A program made the translations under genes and the position numbers. A stretch of DNA of 64,000 bases from Brasenia schreberi (Eukaryota > Streptophyta > Magnoliopsida > Nymphaeales > Cabombaceae): positions 8,590,001 through 8,654,000 of the forward strand of contig JAYKKT010000079.1 in NCBI GenBank assembly GCA_036023115.1. The letters are read 5' to 3'. Numbering within the stretch: the first letter of the stretch is position 1; each line of letters starts with the position of its first letter. Shown one piece after another: positions 28,112 through 38,213 of the stretch. The notes under the pieces are model-generated. The model saw only the letters and a program-made list of their open reading frames with translations. It made no database searches and was not told the origin of the DNA.

Positions 28112-28775
28112 TGTAAACACCCCGAAATCCAAAAATTTTACAAAAACCAAATGCCTAGTTCGAAAATCAGCTAAAAAAGCCAAGTCTAGAATTTTTGAAA
28201 ACTCAGGAGCTCAAAATACTTCAAACCTCTGTTTTCCAACCCCGGTTAAAACATGAATTTCTCAAAAACAGACGAAAGTCCTATTTTCGCAAAAGCTCGG
28301 ACAAACAAGTGAAGCCTGACCCAAAGCAGCTTCAAAAGAGGTTCAAAAGCTCAAAAATCAAGCCCAGCCCAACGAAAAACAAATTTCGAAGACAAAAGAG
28401 GAGCCCAAGCCACAAGCGGACTTCAAGTCCGAAGCATCGAAGGCCAAGTCAAAAGCACTCCTGAAATCACAAGCAATCCAAATCTGAAATAGTGAAAATC
28501 AGTTGAAACGGAGTCCAAAAAGGTGAAAAGGAGCTCGGATGACGAAATTGGGAAAAACCCAGCATAAGACGGAGCGTTGATGAAGTCAGGGCTCGCACAA
28601 ATCATCCGGCTCGAAACGCCAAGAAGGATTGAAGAAGAGAAAATTTTGGATCAAATTTGGATCCAAATATCCAGATCTAGTTCCAAGATCTAGTTCCAAG
28701 ATCTAGATCCAAATAAGGTTTGGATTGGATCCAAATTTCAGAACCAACCCAAGATCCATATCCAAACTCATGCTC

Positions 28776-28783
28776 TATAAAAG
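28776..28783 (+). promoter_or_regulatory. TATA box of the 5' LTR promoter
   Basis: TATAAAAG is conserved at the same place in the 3' LTR (38854-38861) and in the solo LTR (TATAAAAAGG, 4741). It marks the likely U3/R boundary about 30 bases downstream. Confidence 0.7.
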
Positions 28784-28841
28784 GACGTGAGGGGTCTCAA
28801 GTAGGAGGCTAGAAAATTTTCACACATTTGCTTGTGGAAGG

Positions 28842-28880
<39 letters not shown>

Positions 28881-29169
28881 AAGGGTCAACAAAAGGGGTT
28901 GGACCTCCCCCTTTTGAAAATGGTGGGCTGAATGTTGTGGGCCAAGTTTTGTTTCACGCATGGGAGCTGCAGCAAGTAGGAGATCCGGCATCTTGGATGG
29001 GTTTCCTGCCATTTGAACATCGACTACGTGGGACCTCATAGGACCTGACTTGAATTGACACCAAGGTTAGTCCCTAGATCTTCTCTAAACTGTCTCTTCC
29101 CCTAACCCTCTAGGCTACCCAAAACCACCCTTAAATCCTGAAAAACCTGCCCTATTCCAAGTTTGTTAA

Positions 29170-29599
29170 GCTCGGCCAAAGTGCTGGCCGAGCCTCACTT
29201 AAACCTCCCCATTACGACCCTAAATCCTAACCATCTACCTTAGCTAGATCCGGCCTAAACCACTCCTAAAACTACCCAGCTCGGCCACCATCTGGCCGAG
29301 CCTTTTTCTTAGGATCCCACCTTAGATCCTCCCTAAAACTACCCAGCTTGACCACCATCTGGCCGAGCCTTTTCCTTAGGATCCCACCTTAGATCCTACC
29401 TAAAACCGATCCCCTAAAACCTACCCAGCTCGGCCACCATTTGGCCGAGCATTCCCTTAGAACATCCCTTTAGGATCTCGCCTAAAATCATCCACAAGAC
29501 ACCACCTAGCTCGACCATTAGCTGGTCGAGCCTTCCTTTAGGATCTTGCCTAAAACTACCCACAAAACACCACCTAACTCGGCCATTAGCTGGCCGAGC
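29170..29599. repeat. Tandem hairpin array in the 5' LTR
   Basis: Six inverted repeats of the form GCTCGGCCA - 5 to 7 bases - TGGCCGAGC lie at about 29170, 29279, 29346, 29428, 29509 and 29578, spaced 67-109 bases apart. Between them are similar CTTAGGATC...CCTAAAAC spacers. The 3' LTR has seven such units. Confidence 0.93.
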
Positions 29600-30821
29600 A
29601 TCCCCTTAGGAGCCACACTTGAACCTTACCTAAGACGATCCCTTTAGATCTAGCCTAGATCCCTTACATCTCCCCTAGATCTGTCCGTGTCTTGCCAAAA
29701 CCATAACATCTCCACATATCAACCTAGCCTAGATCCAAACTAGGGTCAACACCAAACACAACCGATCGATTCGTAGCGAGAGGCCCATCCAACAACTGTA
29801 CCCAAGGTCGGATCTCAATGATAAAGAAATCTCAAGCAGACGACGTGTAAGTGTTCAAATTGTGTCTTTTACATTACTTCAAATTCAATTAAATTCATAT
29901 GGGGTTGTAATAACGGAGCTTGTCTCCCCCCGGATGTAATATATGTGCTTGATACACGAACACACACGTGCACTTGAGCCTTTCCGCTCTTAGCTGCACA
30001 CAAACGGGCCTTGACAGCCCCTAAGATATAGCTCTATTTATATAAATTTAGCTGTGTGGGTTTATATTAAAGTTGTGTGAGTTGTCTTTCATTTTACACA
30101 CTCCAAGCACTCACTCACATTGAGCCTTTCCGCTCTTACGTATATATATAAAATTTCCCTTTCAGTTGGGTTTTAAATTCAAGTTGCGTGAGTTGCCTTT
30201 CAATTCATACACTCAAAGCACTCACTCACATTGAGCCTTTCCGCTCTTAAGATATAGCTATATATTTTCTTTCCGCACCTAAGATATAGCCATATTTTCC
30301 CTTCTACAATTTCTCTTCTGTTATGTCTTTAAATTTCGGGCTTTCCCTTCAAGTTGTGTGAGTTGCATTGCATATACACCACACTTGAGATAGGGAGCAT
30401 ACTTGCATCAAACCATCCTGAGCAAAATCGTGTAGAACTTGCCAAAATCGAGCACTTGATGCACACAACTACATGCCTAAATTGGCAAAACTCAAAGACA
30501 TAGGAATGTGTAAATCCCATGAATAAAATCTGTAATTTGACGAAAACCAATTGATCAAACACTTTCATACTTTTCAAAAAGGTCGTATTTGTTCAAAATC
30601 GAAGTCTCTAAGTATACAGACTGACCCTTACGCATCGGTGCAAGAAGGTCTGCGACGAAAAGATCCCGCTTGCCTACAATTGCCTTTTAAAAGTCAGATA
30701 TTTCAAAACATACTTCGCTAGTTTGAGTAAGCTAGTTGGCATGCCCTAAAAGCGAACGTAGATTGCGAAAAGGTTCATTCGAGGCCTAAGAACCCAGAGT
30801 CGAAGATTTTCCGTGTCTACA

Positions 30822-30850
30822 GAATTGGCACGCTCGGTGGGACCTGGGTC
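30822..30850 (+). promoter_or_regulatory. Primer-binding region of the Tat element
   Basis: Directly after the 5' LTR comes GAATTGGCACGCTCGGTGGGACC, the position where reverse transcription is primed. I do not assign the tRNA. Confidence 0.6.
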
Positions 30851-30963
30851 TTAAGGAAAAATCGATACAAACAAACAAATCTCTTAAAAATTTGTTTAAA
30901 AAAAAAAGTGTTTTAACTCTTTGTCTTTTGCATTTCATAGTTGGATTTTAAAGCGTCGGAGTC

Positions 30964-31740
30964 ATGTCGAGTTCAGACTCCAATGAAGTGTCTAGTCGTG
31001 CCTCATGCGCTTCAAGTTCTCATTCTAAGAGATCTTTGAAAACTCGAAAACAAAGAGAGGAAGAGATAAAAGTAGGGAGTGCGAGGCCAAGATCGTTGCT
31101 CTTAGCCAAGAGGCTGAAGCAGCTGATTCGTGTTCATCACATGGCGAACCAATGAAGGACAAAAAGAGGTTTGAAAAAACTCACAAACACAAGGAGACCT
31201 CCGCGATGGAAGGCAACCAATACCACGACTCCTTCACTCAGAAGGATCGTAAAGCCCTACAGCAGCTGCTGAAGGGGCAAAACAAAGAGAAAAAAATGTA
31301 CGCCCTGTCTGACTTTCTCCCCACAAAGTCGCCAATGTCTGGGTAGATCCAAGACTGGCAAGCACTTCAAAGAATTTTAAGAGTTTCGAAAATAGAAAAG
31401 ACAAAAAAATGCAAAAATCCTTTGAAAAATGGGAGTACACTCCGCTGGGGTAACCTGTGTCAGAGGTCCTAGACCTCCTACTCGCCCAAGGCATGATCGA
31501 ACTCCCTGAAATTCCCTAGGGAATCACTTCTAAAGAGAGGTTTTTGAATCGATTCTGCAAGTATCATCGGCTCAAAGGCCACGATACCAAGCAGTGTTTT
31601 TCCCTCCTTAACCAAATTGAGAACTTGATAGCAGAGGGCCGGCTTCAAGTCACTGAGGAACCAGAGCCTGCCTAAGCTATTTTCAAAGAACCCTTCCCCA
31701 AGCACGCAAGTACCAGTGGGAAGAGAAAAGAGGTATGTAC
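30964..31740 (+). pseudogene. Tat element gag (capsid/nucleocapsid), frameshifted
   Basis: An ATG at 30964 opens a serine- and lysine-rich N-terminus (MSSSDSNEVSSRASC), which shifts frame after 31155 and again near 31346. A nucleocapsid-like knuckle FCKYHRLKGHDTKQC follows at about 31553-31597 (C-x2-H-x4-H-x4-C spacing), then QIENLIAEGRLQV. Several stops interrupt it. Confidence 0.75.
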
Positions 31741-31750
31741 TCTCACGATT

Positions 31751-32680
31751 TTGAAGAGTCTAGCGCATGCATATGAGTCTGATTTTTCTACTTGTGCATC
31801 TACTCTCATCCTTCATAGGAAACCCATCCAAGTAGTCATTCGAGGACCACCAAGGGTTCCATCCTCGGTTAAACCAGTTTTGAAAATTCAAGGTGCTCCA
31901 AAACATTTGATTAGAGCCATGTTAGGTGTGAACCCTAGGTTGATCGTGGGGGAGGTGACAAGATCCAGGAGGATCTATCAACCCCCACATCTGCAAAATG
32001 CTAAAAAAGTGGTCAGTGTGTCTGGCCCTTCAAAATCATGTATTCCTAGAGTTCCGCCGAAAGTAGACAAAGGAAAAGTCGTTTTAAACTTGTATGATTT
32101 TGAAAACCATCTTTCAAAGATTTCCATTAACATGTTCATCCTAGAGCTGATACAAACCTCGCCTAGGCATAGACTCATGTTAGAGAAAATTCTAGAAAGA
32201 GCCAAGGTTAGTTCGAACATAACCCCAGAATCCTTGTCCAACCAAGTGGCGTCCATAGGTGCAAAAACGCCTATCGTGTTTTTGGAAGAGGATCTCGAAA
32301 GACCCTACGAATCCCATAATCAGGCCCTACATATCAAGGTGGTATTGAATCACCACTCTCTAGATAGGTGCCTAGTTGACGTTGGAGGAGGGCTCAACAT
32401 CCTTCCACTTCACATAGCATATCAAATTGGAGTCACCTTGGCTTCCATGAATCCAAGCCCCATCGTAATCACTAGATACGATGGAAATACGTCTAGACCC
32501 TTAGGATCCATTGAACTACCCATGTAAACAGGAGGGATAGCTCACGTGGGGGTATTCCATGTTTTGGACATCCACCCCCACTACAACCTATTGTTGGGAA
32601 GGCCTTGGATACACAGCTTGCATGTTGTGTCATCCACCTTCCATAGGTGTGTCAAATCCCTTTTGAAAATCAAATCATTG
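31751..32680 (+). pseudogene. Tat element protease region
   Basis: One frame is open for 258 codons (31751-32527). The aspartic-protease site reads CLVDVGGGLNILP at about 32368-32406, where an Asp-(Thr/Ser/Gly)-Gly-Ser type triad is expected. It is followed across a stop by YNLLLGRPWIHSLHVVSS (about 32587-32640), the C-terminal flank typical of gypsy proteases. The altered triad and the stop make it inactive. Confidence 0.75.
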
Positions 32681-33060
32681 TGATCCTAGGTGAGAGTCAC
32701 CCATAGCTTCAAGGAATCCAGAATTCCTCATGTTTGTCAAGTTCCCAGGCTTACGAGGCCAACCCAGGGGAAACCATGGTCAAACCACCAAAGCTCATAC
32801 TTCAGATACCTAGGAAGGTCGTGTATATCCAAGGGTTGCCCAAGGCTGGCCTACTCAAAACATTAACCATCCCAGGAAAATCCAAGCGTCAACTATTTCC
32901 AAAACCCCTAGACAAAAAGCCTTATGTGCATAACATGGACGATAGCAAGTTCCAAGACTATGAATTATATGAAAACTTTTCCAAAAACAAAAAATCGTGG
33001 AACATGTTATTGAACAAGGGGTATATGTCATACAAGAGTCTAGGAGCACAAAACCAGGGT

Positions 33061-33122
33061 CTCGTAGAACCCATATTGCCCAAGGCCAACCCTCGTAGAA
33101 CCCATATTGCCCAAGGCCAACC
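33061..33122 (+). repeat. 31-bp tandem duplication in the pol spacer
   Basis: CTCGTAGAACCCATATTGCC plus 11 bases is repeated exactly once (33061-33091 and 33092-33122). Confidence 0.95.
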
Positions 33123-33254
33123 AAAGCTGATATGGGATCAGCTACTCCCAAAATACCACCAGAACCACCCCCTATGATCACCTGGGTCAAGGGTGCCCTA
33201 GAGCCTACCCAAGTAGAAACCTATTATTTAGACCTCTTATTTAGAGTCTAACCT

Positions 33255-33572
33255 GTGGCGTTTTCCTTTGTAGGTATAATGGAAGATCACTCAATCAAAA
33301 ACATAAAAACATTTGAAAAACTCGAAAGTCAAAAAATTGAAAAATCCCAAAAACTAAAAACATTTGAAAAAGATGAAAAACTTGAAAAAAGAGTTGTTTG
33401 TATAGTTCCCAAAGTTTTTTCCTTACAAAAATCCAAAAAAATCGAAAATTTGCAAAATACCAAAAACAAAGTCTTGTATTTAGCAGCTCCTGGAAAAAGT
33501 TTTGGAAAAGCCAAGGATTTCAAAAAGAAAGTCCTCTTCATAAGAGGATCAAAATATTCAAAACCTGCATAA
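33255..33572 (+). other. Lys-rich spacer between protease and RT
   Basis: A 105-codon frame made of repeated K-x-E-K-x-x-K units (FEKLESQKIEKSQKLKTFEK) comes from A-rich repeats such as AAAAACATTTGAAAAA. It is part of the element's polyprotein linker or an artefact, not a host gene. Confidence 0.5.
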
Positions 33573-33849
33573 AATCCAAAACAAAAACTAGGCGTTTGTG
33601 AAAACTATGCGTCAAGTCCAAATTCCCTAGGATTTAGAGTCCTCGAGAATGATCAAAGGCCAGAAGTAGATCCCCTCGAGGAAGATCCCACTTCTGAGCT
33701 CCCAAAATTTCATAAAATTCTTGATTTTGAAAAACCTTCGAAATAAGTAGGAAGAGATTTCATAGAGATAAATTTAGGGAGTGATGCAAAGCCAAAACTC
33801 ATTAAGGTAGGCGCATGTTTGCATGAGCATGAAAGAGCATCATTCATTG

Positions 33850-35062
33850 CATTTTTAAAAACCTACGTTGATGTGTTTGCATGGACGTATGAAGACATGC
33901 CGGGTATAGACCCGAATGTTGTAGAGGATCGTCTTCCCTTAGATTCAGATGCAAAACCCGTAAAATAAAAGCTTAGGAAAATACATCTGAACGTGCATTC
34001 ACAAGTCAAAGAGGGTTTAGAAGATCTGTTAAAAGCTGGATTAATAAAACCCATTGCGTATTCTGATTGGTTGTCCAATATAGTTGTTGTTCGAAAAACC
34101 AGTGGGAAAATTCGAATATGGAACAATTTCAGAAACCTTAATAAAGCCACGCCCAAAGATAATTTCCCTTTACCAAACATTGATTTGATAGTCGATAGTA
34201 TTGCAAATCATGAGATGTTTTCATTCATGGATGGCTATTCAGCATATAACCAAATCAAACTAAGCCCACGAGATCAAGCTAAGACCGCTTTCACAACCCC
34301 ATGGGGCACGTACTACTATACAGTCATGCCCTTTAGTTTGAAAAATACTGGCGCCACATACCAGAGAGCTATGACCTCGATCTTTCATGATCAGATTCAT
34401 GAGCTCGTAGAGGTATATGTAGATGATCTCCTGGCTAAGTCAAAAACTCAATGCACTCATCTCGAATGTTTACAAAAGATTTTCAAAAGGCTTAGACTTT
34501 ATAAAGTAAAGCTAAACCCTCAAAAATGCGTGTTCGGGGTAGAATCTGGTAAGCTTTTAGGATTTATGGTAAGTCAAAGGGGCATAGAAGTCGATCCCTC
34601 TAAGTGTAGAGCCATCATAGACATGGCTCCACCCTCCAATCTCATGCAAATTCGTAGCCTCCAAGGTCGATTACAATCCATTCGCAGGTTTATCTCAAAC
34701 TTGGCAACTTGATGCGAACCCTTCAACAAGTTGTTGAGAAAGGGTACGAAATTTTTGTGGGATGACGATTGCCAAAAATCATTTGAAAGGCTATAGGCAT
34801 ACTTAGTTAATCCCCCTATTTAAATCCTCCAAAGCAAGAAAAACCTCTTTTGCTTTACATTTCGTGCATGCGAATGCCTTGGGTGCCTTGTTAGCTCAAT
34901 ACGAGGATGATACCCACAAGGAGTATGCCATCTATTATATTTCAAAAACTCTCTTGACTTATGAAAGGAATTATCAAGCCATGGAGAAGACGTGCTTGGC
35001 CCTAGTTTGGGCCTATCAGAAATTTCGACACTATTTCCTAGATCATGAGATCTGAATAGTGT
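33850..35062 (+). pseudogene. Tat element reverse transcriptase and first RNase H
   Basis: A stop lies just upstream of the RT core (K*KLRKIHLNVHSQV). The core is then open from 33993 to 34712: IKPIAYSDWLSNIVVVRKT, FMDGYSAYNQIKLSP (first catalytic Asp), TPWGTYYYTVMPF and the catalytic VEVYVDDLLAKSK near 34411-34437. It continues through FGVESGKLLGFMVSQRGIEV, followed by a stop. The connection and RNase H resume at about 34864 (LGALLAQYEDDTHKEYAIYYIS, then YERNYQAMEKTCLALVW), with a stop at 35053. Confidence 0.9.
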
Positions 35063-35289
35063 CCAAGCTTGATCCAATCAAGCATTTGTTCGAAAAACCT
35101 ATTCTCGCGGGTAGATTGGACAAATGGCAACTTCTTCTAATGGAGTATGACCTGAAATACCATCATTAGATCTCCATTAAGGGGCAAGCCCTAGCAGACT
35201 ACGTGGCTGAGTTCCCCCTAGAGGATGCATATCCCACACTCAATGAAATGCCTGATGAAGGCATATTACAAAACCAATTTCAAAACCAC

Positions 35290-35700
35290 ATCTTGGCAAA
35301 TTCTTTTAAAAACCAAGTGTGGAAAATGCACTTCGATGGGGCATGAAACCAACGAGGGGTTGGCGCCAGGATCATCCTCATATCTCCTGAAAATAGAGAG
35401 ATCCCCATAGCAATTCGCCTAGATTTCGAATGTTCCAACAATATAGCTGAGTATGAAGCACTCATACAAGGCTTAAAAGTTTCGAAAACTCTAAGGGCAT
35501 CATGCATTGAGGTCTTTGGAGATTCACTGCTCGTTATAAACCAAGTTTTAAAAATTTGGAAAGTTAGAAATGAAAAGCTTCTTCCATATCACGAGTTGGC
35601 CACTTGATTGGTCGAATCCTTCCAATCGTGCACACTCACACACATAGGAAGAGAGGATAATGGCATTGCCGATGCCCTCTCATCCTTGGGTTCAGCCCTA
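35290..35700 (+). pseudogene. Tat element second (archaeal-type) RNase H
   Basis: After the first RNase H, broken frames read VWKMHFDGA, GARIILISPENREIPIAI, CSNNIAEYEALIQGLKVSK, VFGDSLLVINQ and GREDNGIADALSSL. This series (FDGA, AEYEAL, GDS, and a late NxxAD) is the second RNase H domain that I know from the Tat lineage, and it supports the lineage call. Confidence 0.82.
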
Positions 35701-35949
35701 AAGGTCGATCCTACTTTGAGAACCCGATCCTTAGAGATATGGCATGCACTCGCTCCATCCACACACGATTTGGAAATTTGCCAAAACAACCCAGATTCTA
35801 CTGAAAAACCTTGGTTTTATGACATAAAGTGTTTTCTAGAAAATGGGGGATTTGCTGAAAATGCCACATCTAAAGATAAGGCATTCATCTGAAAGATTTC
35901 TACCCGATACACGATTTTGGGTGGGATTTTGTACAAAAAAGAGTTTTAC

Positions 35950-37059
35950 CTGCATCTTACTAAGATGCGTCGACCTAGAGGAGGCTAGGACTATTATGTA
36001 CGAATTCCACAATGGAGAATGTGGAGGTCATGTTAATGCCAACATGATGGCGATGAAAATACTTAGAGCGGGTTATTTTTTGTCCACCCTGAGAAAAGAT
36101 TGCCACGATCATGTTAGGAAGTGTCATCCATGTCAAGTGCATGGGGATGCCATTCATATCCCCTCATCATCATTGCATTCCATGGTCAGCCCCTGGTCAT
36201 TCACCATGTGGGCGTTTAATATTGTAGGACCAATTTTTCCAAAGGCATCGAATGGACACAGGTTCATTTTAGCAGCCACTGAGTATTTTTTCAAGTGGGT
36301 CGAAGCCACCTCCCTGACCAATGTCCAGGGGCAACATGTGGTTGCTTTCATCTGGAAAAACATCTTGGCTCGATTTGGAGTTCCAAGAGATCTTGTGTCC
36401 GATAATGGCACCCCGTTGAAAAACGAGAGGATGGTCAAGTTATGTAACACGTATGGCATAACTCACCACTTCTCATCGCCTTACTACCCTTAAGGCAACG
36501 GCCAAGCCGAAGCCACGAACAAAAATCTCATTAGCATTATTGAGAAAACTTTAGAAAAGGGTAGGATGTGGCATGAGAAACTGGATAAAGCTATATGGGC
36601 TTATAGGACTTCCATCTGAACTCCCACAAATGCCACACCCTTTGAGTTGGTCTATGGCACAAACGACATTCTCCCCATTCATACCAAATTACATTCATTT
36701 CATACATCCATTGCACTCGACCTCCCCTTAGAGACACTTCAGCATGCTAGGATGGCCGAACTAGATCTATTAGATGAGAGGCGACTCCTTGCTATGGATC
36801 ATGCTCATGCATATAGGCAAAGGATGCCCGACACTATGAGAAACATATGAAACCTTGCCACTTTGAAGTGGGAGATCTCGTTTTGAAAATCATCCACCAT
36901 CGTGGCCCACATCCACTTGGAAAGTGGCGGCCCAAGTGGGATGGCCCTTATGTTGTGCGTGGAACCACCACGAACAATTCTTATTGGTTAACCGATGTCG
37001 AAGGTAGGAATTCAGCAGATCCTATCAATATTCAGTATTTGAAGAAGTATTATGTGTAG
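35950..37059 (+). pseudogene. Tat element integrase
   Basis: The zinc-binding H-H-C-C segment is visible (EFHNGECGGHVNANMM, then CHDHVRKCHPCQ), then the catalytic core (WAFNIVGPIFPKASNGH, then DLVSDNGTPL). After a stop at 36490 comes GNGQAEATNKNLI, with the catalytic Glu. The C-terminal part (FEVGDLVLK, GKWRPKWDGPYVV) ends at a stop near 37057. No chromodomain is seen. At least three stops or frameshifts interrupt it. Confidence 0.88.
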
Positions 37060-38200
37060 AGTTTGGGCTAAATTCCCATTTTCAAAAATTCTTAGAGATA
37101 ACTGCTTTGAAACCTCGAAAGTAAGGATCAAAGGCGAATTATGTGACCCTGAATGAGAGAATCGATACTTGTGAAAAAGTGGAGCTTTCCAAAATACGTG
37201 GTTACATTTCAAAATTCTTCTTCTTACAAAGAAAGGCCTAGTTCAATATAGCAAGATACTTTCAAGTAGTACGTGCTATTTCTAAATAGGCTGATCTGGA
37301 ATGGATCGAGTATGACCTTGGGATAAGTCCTCCCCCTTCTCTTCTCCTTCCAAAAGGAAATTTTGGCCAAAACAAAGGGAAATCCCCGCCAAAATCTCTT
37401 TCCCAAAGAAAGAAACCTGAGTCAAAAATAGAAAATCGATTCCTCTATGGAAAAGAGGGAATAAAGAAAAAATACTCCCGAAGGGAGACCCTCTATGAAA
37501 AAAAGAATGAAAAGGCCAAAAAGCTCAAAAAGAACAGTTTTCCGCCTCTTTGCCTCAAACCACGGGACACTTCAGAAGGGACTGTGGTATCTCCTTCCCC
37601 ATCCCTGCGACTTATTCTAAGTAAAACATGGTTCATTTCAAGGAATCCTAAAGTAAAAATAGGATTTACTTACTTGAATTTCATCTTGTTTGAGAATTCG
37701 ACGTTTTGAGTAAGGCGTAGGAATTATGAAATTTAGCTTGTTTTCTTATAAAACCTTCGCTAGATTAGCGAGTGTTAAGACTCAAGTAAAGGCAAATACA
37801 AAGAGCTAACGGTCCTTAGGATCGAGGCTAAAGGGAGTTTCCCTCTTGAAATAAATTTCAAAAACTCGAACATCGAGCAACATAAGGCCCGCTCACTTGG
37901 AGCAGCAGGTCTTCATAAGACTCGAGGGTTCGACCATTCAATCTGGTCTCTAGGAGGTCGCCCTTCCAGGCATACCATTCACTTATATATTCACACATGA
38001 ACACTTTATACATGATCCCAATTAGGACTGGAACCCATAGGAAAGTCTCCTTTGGTGAAAATCTCCTCCTACCAGGCTTAAAAGGTAATGTTTTTCTCAA
38101 AATTTTGGGACGATCCCATATTCTCGAGATCAAATCCAGGGAGAAAACAAATAGGGGTGTTATCTTCTTGGCCATTATCCAAATCAATTTGGATAATGCC
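37060..38200 (+). other. Non-coding tail of the Tat element before the 3' LTR
   Basis: Low-complexity A-rich sequence with GGGGAAAT and AAAAGAGG words. No domain was recognised. Confidence 0.6.
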
Positions 38201-38213
38201 AAAGAGGGGCATC
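38201..38213 (+). promoter_or_regulatory. Polypurine tract of the Tat element
   Basis: AAAGAGGGGC lies directly before the 3' LTR (TG at 38214), the usual place for plus-strand priming. Confidence 0.65.

Larger units (their letters stand above)
28112..30821 (+). repeat. 5' LTR of the Tat element (2710 bp)
   Basis: Bounded by TG and CA. It has a TATAAAAG box at 28776-28783, a (GA)n tract at about 28845-28876 just downstream, a hairpin array at 29170-29599, and GTCTCCCCCCGGATGTAAT near 29922. Repeats of TTGAGCCTTTCCGCTCTTA occur at about 29966, 30120 and 30232. Internal open frames are not genes. Confidence 0.96.

Noticed and set aside
29170..29710. CRISPR-like array from regularly spaced palindromic repeats
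   Set aside because: The context is a plant LTR. Repeats are hairpins with similar, not unique, spacers, and there are no cas genes.
33255..33572. Lys-rich coiled-coil host protein
   Set aside because: It arises from A-rich internal repeats within the Tat element between protease and RT.
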